This document shows positions 44,641 to 54,219 of a stretch of 64,000 nucleotides of DNA, one piece after another. Both the position numbers and the translations under genes were made by a program. Each line of letters opens with the position of its first letter. Within the stretch, counting starts at the first letter, position 1. The stretch covers positions 62,001 to 126,000 of the forward strand of contig JAPQWV010000677.1 in the NCBI GenBank assembly GCA_027422505.1, written 5' to 3'. The DNA comes from Craterostigma plantagineum. Taxonomy: Eukaryota > Streptophyta > Magnoliopsida > Lamiales > Linderniaceae. Below the pieces are notes generated by a model. The model was not told the origin of the DNA, searched no databases, and saw nothing but the letters and a program-made list of their open reading frames with translations.

Positions 44641-45690
44641 GCAAAAGATCGTCGATATGGAATCATAGAGACTGTGAAAGGTTTTAATTTGGCTCTGACT
44701 AAGAAGAGCATGATAGATTTTGGAATTGTGGACTAAGGATCTTCTTCCTTTTCTTCGTCGTTCTCCTCTTTTTTGCCGTTTTTCTTCCTATTGTTTATCT
44801 TTCTCATCCTTCAACAATTTTTCGCAGTTGTGGAATTCGAACCCAAGGCCGCACTTCTCTTCTCGTTGTCTCGATATAAGACTGGATTATCGTTGGAGAA
44901 GTTCACTTCGTGGTGCTCCTCTTTCCAGCCGCCGTTCTGACGAGTGTACGAGATTATCGACGGAGAAGTTCACAGCAAGATTTTGTGCGTTGAGCATTCC
45001 TCGTGTATGTTTTCCACCTTCTTTTGTCTTTTTTTTTTCATTTTTTCCCCCTCTTTTTCTCGATTGAATATCCCATCGAAGATTTAGTTGTTTGGTTGAA
45101 GGCTCAAAGGATTTTCAAGTGAAGAAAAGGATATCGGAGAAGGCTCAAAAGGATGACTAAAGGCTATATTAAAGAATGGAAATTTTCTATATGTAAGGCC
45201 AAGTGAGGAATTTCCTAAGTGCTCTAATCATTTTCCTAAGGATCTAATGAACGGTGACTATGAAGCCAAGAAGCACTAGTTAAGACAAGCAATTGATGTG
45301 TGACGCGCTCAAGAATAAATCAATAGAAAGGAAAAATAATAGGCCAGAATCCTCACTTATGTAAAGTGGCTTTGTGTCTAGTGGAGCAAACTAAATGAGC
45401 TTTAGACACAAGAATGCGACTTAGACTGACAAAATTAAGCAAGTAATCAGTCGCATTCAAGGGAAATCTAATTGTGACATAGATCGAGCATCCTAAAGAT
45501 TTCTTCATTCCCCTATATTATATGTATATGTATAGTTTATTATTATATTTTTATTTTTTTATTGTTATTTATTTTAGTAATTTTATTATCACGCAAGATA
45601 AGATAAAAAAGCATGGAAAATGCATAGAATTGAGCATGTGATAGCACAGAAGATCAGGTAATGCACATATCACGGAAGATTCAACATGCC
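44641..45690. other. Non-coding stretch, copy 2
   Basis: Counterpart of 28891-29946. The 115-codon plus-strand frame at 44720-45067 (Arg/Ser/Phe-rich) is disrupted in copy 1 and resembles no protein I know, so I do not call it. Confidence 0.5.
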
Positions 45691-46309
45691 TCATTTTCCG
45701 ACAAGGAATTGGAATCGTTTTTCATCCAATGCCTTGGTGAAAATGTCGGCTAGTTGATATCCCGTGTTCACAAAGTACATATCAATGGTGCCTTTTTCTA
45801 CGTGATCTTTGATAAAGTGATATCTAATGTCTATGTGTTTCGTGCGTGAATGGTGAACAGGATTGCACGTAATTGCGATGGCACTTTGGCTATCACTATA
45901 TATGGGTATGTTATTCAAATTGTACCCATAATCGCGAAGCTGAGTCCGCATCCATAGCATCTGGGAGCAACAGCCGGCGGCTGCGACGTATTCAGCTTCA
46001 GCCGTCGAAGTTTAGATGCAATTTTGCTTTTTGGAAGACCGACTAGCTTTTCGCCTAGAAATTCAACGCCACCGGAGGTGCTTTTCCTGTCCATTCGGCA
46101 ACCTGCATAATCAGCGTCAGTGTAGCCAATAAGTTTGAAGTTTGTGCTTTAGGATACCATAGTCCTAAGGTAGTCGTGCCCTTAAGGTAGCGAAAAATAC
46201 GCTCCACCGCGAGCATGTGGGATTCTTTGGGATCGGCTTGGAAGCAGGCACAAACAAGTGGCAAACATGAAATCCGACCGACTAGAAGTGAGGTAGAGAA
46301 GAGATCCAA
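45691..46309 (-). pseudogene. Copia RNase H and RT tail, copy 2
   Basis: IYSDSQSAIAI, HSRTKHIDIRYHFIKDH and ADIFTKALDEKRFQFL in 45960-45691; AVERIFRYLKGTTTLGLW in 46309-46055. A frameshift near 46148, absent from copy 1, removes the YTDADYAG block from the main frame. Confidence 0.85.
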
Positions 46310-47313
46310 TTATGCTGCGATAGAGTGTGATGTCGATCGATTTTCCTGTGGGATCGGCATCCAACTTGCAACTTGTTGACATGGGAGTGCTGAGATGCTT
46401 GCTCTGATCTTGATGGAACCTTTTCAGGATGTCCTTAATATATTTTGTTTTACTGATAAATATCCCATCATCGAGCTGCCTAACTTGAAGTCCTAGGAAA
46501 AATTGCATCTCTCCCATGTGGCCCATTTCGAATTTACTCTTCATGAGATCTCCAAACTTCTTGCAAAGCCGTGGATTTGTTGAACCGAAAATGATGTCGT
46601 CGACGTAAACTTGAACGACCATCAGATCCTTGTCTTGCCATTTGATGAAGAGGGTCGTATCGATTGTTCCTCGAATAAATCCAGACATTACGAGAAAGTC
46701 ACTTAGGACATCATACCAAGCACGTGGGGGATTGTTTTAGACCGTAGAGAGCTTTATCCAATCGATAGACGTGATCGGATGTTCTTGATGAAGCCGTCTG
46801 GCTGACCGACATAGACTTCTTTGAGTACGCCGTTGAGAAAGGCGGTTTTAACGTCCATTTTATAGACCTTGAAGGCTTTATGAACCGCGTAAGCCAATAA
46901 GAGACGAATGGCTTCAATTCGGGCAACAGGAGCATACGTTTCGTCGTAGTCAATGCCTTCCTTTTGGTTGTGTCCCTTAGCAACTAATCGTGCCTTGTTC
47001 CTGATCACTTCGCCATCTTCATTCTTTTTATTCTTAAATACCCATTTTGTTCCAATGATAGTTTTTCCATGCGGGCGGGGTACTTCGACACTTGAAGACG
47101 TTCGAATTGGTTGATTTCCTCTTGCATTGCAATAATCCAATCCGGGTCTTGTAGTGTGTCTGCTACCCTACTGGGCTCATTTTGGCTTAAGAAACAGCTA
47201 AAAAGACTGTGTTGATGTCGTGTCCTTACTCCGCTTGAAGGATCGGCAATTATTTGATCAACTGGGTGAGCTCTATCACTTGCGCTCATGTGGCAAAGCT
47301 GAAGATGATGCAT
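46182..47313 (-). pseudogene. SIRE/Maximus-like copia reverse transcriptase, copy 2
   Basis: YVDD at 46596-46607 (VYVDDIIFGSTNP). The upstream frame 47140-46754 is longer than in copy 1: [40 protein letters not shown] and [18 protein letters not shown], i.e. fingers and palm up to the first catalytic Asp. A frameshift near 46770 and another near 46720 separate it from the YVDD part. [14 protein letters not shown] lies at the N-terminal side in 47313-47005. Confidence 0.88.
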
Positions 47314-47656
47314 CAGCCAGTTGTGGATCTAGATTTCAAATGATCTCCGATAGTTCATTAGTGTGAGGATCTGCAATGGGAGGGAGCGACTCTGATGATT
47401 CTTCCTCAACACTCACGGTAGGTTCTTCATTGTTTTGTGGCAAATCTGAATCGGGTGAGGTAGTGACTGTTGAAGAGCTTCGTCTGGCGGTGATTGCTGA
47501 GTTGTTGCCATCTTCTGTCAGCTTTGTGCCAACACACCAGTGAATACGGGTTCTGAGATGTTGTTTTCAGAAGCCAACGAGTTGAGCACGGGTCCTGAAC
47601 TGTTTTGTTCAGGAGCCATTTCGTTCACTTTGTGAAAAGTGATGTTGTAGCTTTCC

Positions 47657-48129
47657 TTAATCGTGCGGGTGGACTTGATGTATAGTCGGTACGCTTTTGA
47701 TGTTGAAGAATACCGACGAAAGTTGCTTCGAATGCTTTAGGGTCGAACTTTGCACGTTGTTCTCTATCGTTCGCCACAAAGCACTTGCACCCGAAGACTT
47801 TAAAGAATGAGATGTATTTACAATTTCGTACAGAGTTTTGTTAAAGCGTTTGTGAACCACCGTCCTGCTTTGGGTAAAACAGGCGGTATTTACTGCTTCA
47901 GCCCAAAGAAAGTGTGGAAGGCCAGAATGGATCAGCATTGTACGAGCGGCTTCCACTAGAGTTCTATTTTTTCCTTTCAACGACCCCATTTTGTTGAGCT
48001 GTCTTGCGGCTGAGGATTGTTGACTTATTCCAAGCTTCTGATAAAACTCACTGAGATATTGATTCTTGAACTCAGTGTCGTTGTCTGTTTTCGAGAACAC
48101 CCTCACAAAGAACAGCCACAATACGAGCC
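47657..48129 (-). pseudogene. Copia integrase fragment, copy 2
   Basis: Frame 48121-47657 reads SKTDNDTEFKNQYLSEFYQK, KNRTLVEAARTMLIHSGLPH and FLWAEAVNTACFTQSRTV. Core only; no HHCC domain. Adjoins the LTR/PBS-like junction at 48130. 47314-47656 is degenerate linker. Confidence 0.75.
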
Positions 48130-48425
48130 TGATATCTCAAGCCTCGGACAACAAAATCAAAATCTGACAGGTGGATTTCAAGAGCCACGAGTTATGAACC
48201 CGCTGACCAAATTTCAGCCCAATCGACAGTGGATGAGCCCGGAATGACCAGATCTCTAATGCTGCGCAAACGGTGACGAGATTACTTTTTCTCTCTATGA
48301 ATTTTGTTCTCTTTAACCTCTCTACCAACAACCAATAATGATCTCACTACTAATATATACAAGTAGACAAGTGCTCTTACGTTTTTTGGGCCTTTCTCTA
48401 CATAGCACGGGAGCGCAACCTAACA
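48130..48425 (-). mobile_element. Copia-type LTR, copy 2
   Basis: Counterpart of 32380-32674; starts TGTTAGGTTGCGCTCCC at 48425 on the minus strand. 48426-48744 to its right shows no gene. Confidence 0.5.
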
Positions 48426-48744
48426 ATTTGGGTATTGTTTTACTACGCCATTAGATTCGAAATTATGTATCAACTCATAAACCGTAAGTGGTGTAATGCA
48501 TGTGGTATGAAAGACCTAAAAATCAAGCGGAAATCCAGATGTTCATGAATTGATCCAGATGTTCGTGAATTGAGGTGATGAACAACTGTTACTAAATTAA
48601 AAACATTTGTTACTATGTCATGCTTTAACGGTACTAGCTGATTATAGTTTGATAGATTGTGCTATATCGATAATAAATTGCTATTGTTACTGTGTAACGA
48701 CTAACCGTTGGAGTATAAAAAATTGTACTAAGTTATAATTAAAT

Positions 48745-49755
48745 GAAGAAGGAATTTGCCAAAGTACGCCAAATGCCTGAAGGAGCTACTGTTCAAGAGA
48801 AACAAGTTAGAAGAAGACGGAACAATAGCTCTCACCGAGGAATGTTCAGCGGTATTACAGAAGAAGCTCCCGCCGAAGCTTAAGGATCGAGGGAGTTTCT
48901 CTATTCCTTGTTCTATTGGATCTCTTACATTTAATAACGTGTTATGCGATCTTGATGCGAGTATCAATTTGATGCCAGTTTCATTATTTAGGAAATTGGG
49001 ACTTGGCGAGCCGATACCCACATCGACTATCCTTCAGCTCGCCGATAGATCAATCACGTATCCACGATGAAAAATGGAAGACGTATTGGTGAAAGTAGGA
49101 GAGCACTACTTCCCGGCTGATTTCATCGTATTGGATATGGAAGAAGATGATAACCTCCCCTTGATACTTGGACGTCCGTTCCTAAACACGGCAAGAGCTA
49201 TCATTGATGTCGGTAACGGTAAACTTATTTTCCAAGTAGGGGACGAGAAAGTGGAATTCGATGTTTATAAATCTATGAAACGCCCTACTGATGATTCTTG
49301 TTCCTTTATCGATATCTTTGAACCTTGTGCTTTTAAGTGTTCTGAGTCTTTCAGGTACAACTTGTCTGGAGAGAATACCAGCAAGCTGAAGGACCGCCAG
49401 AACACAAAGGCTGATGCTCGAATAGATGTGTCGAAAGGGAACGCGACTAAATCCAACAATAACATAGTCTCTTCTGTGCTGAACTTTAACAGGTGGACCA
49501 CATGGACTAAAAAGAGCAGTGGCTCTAAATCTATCAAGAAAGTGGTTTCACCGAAGAAAAAGAAGAAGCTTCGTCGTAAAAACTGCACAGAGGATGGCAT
49601 CTACATATGGCAAAAAAAAAGAGAACTCTCGACCCAACATGATAATGCAGACACTATCACCAGGAAGAGGGGAGCCCAAGGTGTACAAACGATCGAGATG
49701 TTTGGAAAGAAAACTCGATCAACATAGACTATCCACCAAAATAAGCGGTTTGTGA
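48745..49755 (+). pseudogene. Athila-type gypsy gag end and protease, copy 2
   Basis: 48756-49727 is one frame broken only by a TGA at 49068-49070. It encodes YAKCLKELLFKRNKLEEDG, KLPPKLKDRGSFSIPCSIG, CDLDASINLMPVSLFRKLGL and then FPADFIVLDMEEDDNLPLIL and GRPFLNTARAIIDV. The active-site motif has Asp where Gly is expected (DLDAS). Better preserved than copy 1. The stop replaces a conserved Gly codon between TYPR and EDVLVKV (GGA to TGA). RT to integrase is deleted; Athila post-pol sequence begins about 49756. Confidence 0.8.
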
Positions 49756-50699
49756 GTCGAGCTAACGACTATAAAAGCAGCGCTTATTAGGAGGCAACCC
49801 AAGGCCTATCGATGCATATATATTATTTTATTTAAGTCCTATTACCTTATAGTCTATTTTATTTTTATCTAATAAAAATTCGCTCTCACGGTGCCGTTGT
49901 AGCACCCGAGTCCTTGTAAGCACATTAGGGCCAATAAATTTGCATAAAATGTAGAATGCAATTACATGCTTTTCGTGTGTTACCATCGTGCTTATGTGAC
50001 TTACTTGAAATTTGTGTGGAAAATTACGTGCTTAGGCGATTTCTTGAATTTAGTGCAATTAATTCGTACCAAGTGACCCCTGATTTATTTAGGAATTTTC
50101 GAAAATTGGACAAGGAAATTAGATCAGAAAATTGGACTATAGTTACTAATGGGCTATAATTAAATCCAAACTTAGGCCCAAATAAGACCTCAAACTTGGG
50201 CCCAATATCCTTAGAAATGAAGTTTAGCAACAAGATCCCTAAATGAGGGAGAACCCACGTCAACCTAAAACCCCCACCATACCTACCTATATCAAGATAT
50301 TTTATCTAAAAACCTTTATAGTGACAAACCCCATTTGCAAGAAAGCCATCGAACTTTGAGAGAAAGAAGAAAGAAGGGAGAGATCGAGGCTTAGAGCTTG
50401 AAGAGGTACGAAAATTCACCAAGTCATTTACGATTCAAGCTCGTGATTTATGTTTATTAGCTTGCAAGATAAGTTATTAGTTCGAAGTTTGCAAGCTTCC
50501 TTACCTTAGAGTGGCGTCATTAATTTTATATAAACATGTTTAGGGGTTATTAAACACGGAAGATGATTTTAGGATTTGAATCCTTACTTAGCTCGAATTT
50601 TAGGGTCTATTACTTTAACATGAGACGATCTTGAGTAGGTTTTAGGCGTGTTGGTAAAGAAAGCCTTAGGTTATATGAATTCGGGTGAAGAAGATGATA

Positions 50700-51540
50700 A
50701 AATGTCGAGTGGAATTGAGTACAAAATGTCGAGTTCAACAAATCGATATAAATGTCGAAACGAATGTCAAATTGGATAAAATGTCGAGATGTCTAATGAT
50801 AGATATCGAAACCCCAAATGTCGAAGTATTAAGGAAAGATGTCGAGACCCATGTGAGTTCCATGTCGACATTTCTAACCATAAATGTCGAAATCATGTTA
50901 GGATGAATGTCGAATGATTAGACTAGATGTCGAACTAGAAGACAATGTCGAGTGACAAATATAATGCCGAGCCAAATGTCGGTGTTAAAATCAAGATCAT
51001 AATGTCGAGTCCTTCTATAAGGATAGAATGTCGATTGAAATGTCGGGATGTAGTAAATGCCGAGATTTAGTATTCGAATGAATAGAATGTCGAGATGAAA
51101 AGGAATAAAAATGTCGAGGTAAATGTCGATATTAAAGTCGAGATCAATATCGAGCGAAATGTCGGGTTGAACACCAAATGTCGAGAACCAATAAAAAGAA
51201 TATCGAGACATAATGTCGAGTGAAAATGTCGAGACTCATGTTGAGTCATGTCGACATTTTCTAGTTCAAAGGTCGAAATAAAATGTCGAATAACATGTCG
51301 AGACTTATGATGAGTTCATGTCGACATTTTTAGTTCAAAATGTCGAGATGCAAGGTAAAATGTCGAAGCCATGAAAAATGTCGAACTAGAAGGAGATGTC
51401 GAGAACCCATGAAAATGTCGAGATAGTTGAAAATGTCGAATCCTTACACATACAAATGTCGAGATTTACGTGAAAATTCATATCGACATTCCTATTTAAA
51501 ATGACGAAATAAATGTCGAGCCTCAGCTAATATCGAGATC
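50700..51540 (+). repeat. ATGTCGA motif cluster in the 5' LTR
   Basis: About 31 exact ATGTCGA copies by eye in some 820 bp, nearly all on the plus strand, mean spacing near 27 bp but irregular. Three extend to the palindrome ATGTCGACAT (near 50852, 51248, 51308). Variants include TATCGAG and ATGCCGAG. Chance expectation for a 7-mer is about 0.05. Confidence 0.85.
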
Positions 51541-52291
51541 CACCTAATAACACAAATCGAAATCTATCTTGAAAGAATATATTGAAATCTCTGCCAAAAT
51601 CAAGTTGAAATTCCACGCATGTAAAGTCGGGCGAAACCAAATAAAATCAAGCGACTTTCGCCGAGCCTTCACAAAGAAATTTAAATTCTCTAACTTAGAA
51701 ATTCACTAAAGGGCGAGAACTTTACTTAAATATAATACGGATATAGAAATCGACTAACTTGGGAAATTTAATGAGACAAATCGAGAAATGCGAGGTCTAG
51801 GATTTATACAAAGTCTAATAACTAAACATGACGAAAATTATTGTTTCGACGAATTATCCAAGGAAAGCAAGCGTACTAACATCATAACCCTTTTATTCTA
51901 AAAGGTCGTACGTTAGGAGCTAACGGGGAAAATATTAATTACGCTCGGACGACAGGTAAGTAGAAATCCAACTACGACACACAACTTATTTTACGTGCCT
52001 AAATTGCATGATTACGTGCCTACGTGGTTTCATGAATTCGTAAATTGATTGAAGTATTTAAATGTGGTAAGTCTGATAAGTCTATGTTGCATATACCTGT
52101 ATCTGCATATGCATACTCACGTGCACGCACGAACTCGTGAGGGAGAGTCGTGGGGTTGAGTGTGCGTACTATTATGTCGCTTGTATGCGACGAAGACCCG
52201 CCGATATAGGCCGGTGTGTCGACTCGTAGTTGAGTCATGGACGACTTCTATGGCACCCTATATGGCGTACGACGCCGATTCTTATTGAGGC

Positions 52292-52507
52292 AGGAGGAGC
52301 GACCCAGGAAGGAGCGACCTAGCTATGCTAGCGTAGGCTAACTGGCGTAGGCAACTGCCCTATTTGCGGAAGGAGCGACCTGGAGGGGCGACCTAGGGGG
52401 AATCCTAGCGTAGGCTACCAGCGTGGGCTACCGTATGACAGAGGGACGACCTGGGAGGGTGCGACCTAGGGAGACCTAGCGTAGGCTACCCAGCGTGGGT
52501 CGCTGTC
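52292..52507. repeat. GC-rich minisatellite of the 5' LTR
   Basis: About three ~70-bp copies built from GGAGCGACCTAG, AGCGTAGGCTACC and GCGTGGGCTACC blocks. Same position relative to the LTR end as the unrelated 70-bp minisatellite at 18628-18903. Confidence 0.75.
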
Positions 52508-53083
52508 ACGATCCTATTGAGGACATTTGAGCTCTTAGTGGTGCATAGTAAGTGCGTCGCGGGCCCCGAGTGACATTAGTCTGAGTACATTGATACGAGT
52601 GTTATATGCATCGGCGCGGATTGCCTTTGCGAGTGTTATATGCATCGACGCGGATTGTCGTTGCGGGGGAGTGTCACATGCATACATGCATGATTTCTGC
52701 TTACTGAGCCTCGGTGGCTCATTCCTTATGTTGTGTGTTGTAGGCACCGACGACCACGGTATGTGATCGTGTTGAAAGACAAGGCCGACCTTTTGAAGCT
52801 TCGTGCTGCTTTTGGGGATGGACGTGTGTGTGTGGATGACGACCTGTGAGGCCGGGCGCATAGGAGCTTTTGCTGTGCCGACACACCTTCGCCGTTGTAG
52901 TTAGACCATGTCTAGAACCTGATGTTCGACATGCATTCTTTTGTCTTGTATAGAACGATGCTCCATTCCATAAATGAAAAATGAAAAATTTGTACGCGTT
53001 TTCGGTGCACTTCTTTAATTACAAACTCGCTAGGCACATAGAATGCGCTAGAATAGGCGGTTAGGAAGTCGGGTCGTCACAGG

Positions 53084-53095
53084 TGGTATCAGAGC
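53084..53095 (+). other. Primer-binding site (initiator Met tRNA)
   Basis: TGGTATCAGAGC, two bases after the LTR end. Confidence 0.95.
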
Positions 53096-53235
53096 TTCGG
53101 TTACAGGTTCTGTAGACTGTCCACACACACACACCCAAAAGAGCGGAAGCGGCCTTGCGAGTAAGTGTTAAGTCTATGTGAACTTCTATGTTGTATAATT
53201 TATTGGCCATAGGACAATCAGGATAGGGTATAAGG

Positions 53236-54219
53236 ATGGTAAGAACGAGAGGTGAGTCGAGTGGTGGCGACGACCAGAACAGGGGAAACACGGCCCCTCC
53301 CGACAATCGGGACGCGACGATCTTCCAACTGACGGAACTAGTCCGCCAGCAGTCGACGCAGATCCAACAACTGATCCAGCAGAATGCTGCTAACACTGGG
53401 CCAACTCAGGCAGAAAGGACTGAGATGGTGGGAGAACGATTTAGGAGGTTGAACCCACCGACTTTCGAAGACACAGCTGACTCGACAGCAGCTGAGGATT
53501 GGTTGAGGACTCTCGATAGCATGTTCGTCTATAGCAGGGTTCCGGAGGCGGAAAAGGCCCTCTGTGCTGCGTTCCTACTACGAGGGAGCGCAGGACATTG
53601 GTGGGACACCATCATGGTGTTGGAGAACCCCGCTACAATGAGCTGGGAAAGATTCAAGGAATTGTTCAGGGGCAAGTACCTCACCGCCCCGATTCGAGCA
53701 CAGCGCCTGAACGAATTCATCAATCTCAGGCAGGAGCCCATGACAGTGGCCGAGTACATAAGAAAGTTTGAGCAGCTGTCCAGGTTCGCTGCTCACATGA
53801 TCAGCACGGAAGCTCTAAAAGTCGAACGCTTCCTGGAAGGATTGAAGCCTGAGCTCTACAGGGACGTGAGCATGGCAGGGATTCAGGGAGCTACATACTC
53901 TCAGGTAGCAGAAAGAGCTATGGTAGCCGAACAGGCGGAGGCCAGGATCGTGAAGGCACAAGAGGCTAAACGCAAATTCGCTCAGATACAAGGAGCTCAA
54001 TGGAGTGGAGGAGACCCGAAACGGCAGTTTATGCCTAGAGGGGGCAAGAAGAAATTCCAGAACAGGCCTCCTCAACAGCCTCAGGGAATGATGAACAGAC
54101 CACCGAACCCAAACCAGAATCAAGGGGCAGCTCAATTCCCTAATTGTCAGAGGTGTGGAAGGAAGCACTTTGGGAACTGCAACACGCCAGCTAATGCGTG
54201 CTTCAGATGTGGAAGATAG
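53236..54219 (+). CDS. Tekay gag (capsid-nucleocapsid), 328 codons, truncated by a frameshift
   Basis: ATG at 53236, about 140 bp after the PBS; earlier ATGs give no gag frame. Residues 1-60 are a hydrophilic N-terminus. The Retrotrans_gag core (about 70-200) reads [45 protein letters not shown] and [18 protein letters not shown] basic region precedes two zinc knuckles: an atypical [12 protein letters not shown] and then CFRCGR, which is cut by a TAG. The second knuckle continues in the next frame (54198 [11 protein letters not shown]), so a single base is missing at about 54217. Forms the particle in a live element. Confidence 0.9.
   Translation: MVRTRGESSGGDDQNRGNTAPPDNRDATIFQLTELVRQQSTQIQQLIQQNAANTGPTQAERTEMVGERFRRLNPPTFEDTADSTAAEDWLRTLDSMFVYSRVPEAEKALCAAFLLRGSAGHWWDTIMVLENPATMSWERFKELFRGKYLTAPIRAQRLNEFINLRQEPMTVAEYIRKFEQLSRFAAHMISTEALKVERFLEGLKPELYRDVSMAGIQGATYSQVAERAMVAEQAEARIVKAQEAKRKFAQIQGAQWSGGDPKRQFMPRGGKKKFQNRPPQQPQGMMNRPPNPNQNQGAAQFPNCQRCGRKHFGNCNTPANACFRCGR

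Larger units (their letters stand above)
35211..49897. repeat. Tandem segmental duplication, copy 2, left part
   Basis: Repeats 19402-34150 in the same order. Continues at 60900-61960 after the nested Tekay element. Against copy 1 it lacks 48 bp at 35336, has a much shorter CT repeat at 37111, keeps 33 bp at 38647 that copy 1 has lost, and shows many single-base homopolymer differences. Confidence 0.9.
49898..53081 (+). repeat. 5' LTR of the nested Tekay element (3184 bp)
   Basis: TGTAGCACCCG ... GTCGTCACA. Contains the ATGTCGA cluster (50700-51540), a GC-rich minisatellite (52292-52507), a two-copy ~35-bp repeat TATATGCATCG.CGCGGATTG (52603-52670), and the Tekay tail (GTTGTAGGCACCGACGACC, GACCTTTTGAAGCTTC) from 52735. 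Promoter position not resolved. Confidence 0.92.

Noticed and set aside
44720..45067. 115-codon plus-strand frame
   Set aside because: Disrupted in the otherwise near-identical copy at 28976-29325; composition is atypical.
45691..48121. Mitochondrial insertion (AtMg00810-like or AtMg00820-like proteins)
   Set aside because: Those database names mark copia fragments that entered mitochondria. Here RNase H, RT and integrase lie in normal copia order.
50700..51540. CRISPR-like array
   Set aside because: The motif is only 7-10 bp, spacing is irregular, and the setting is a plant LTR.
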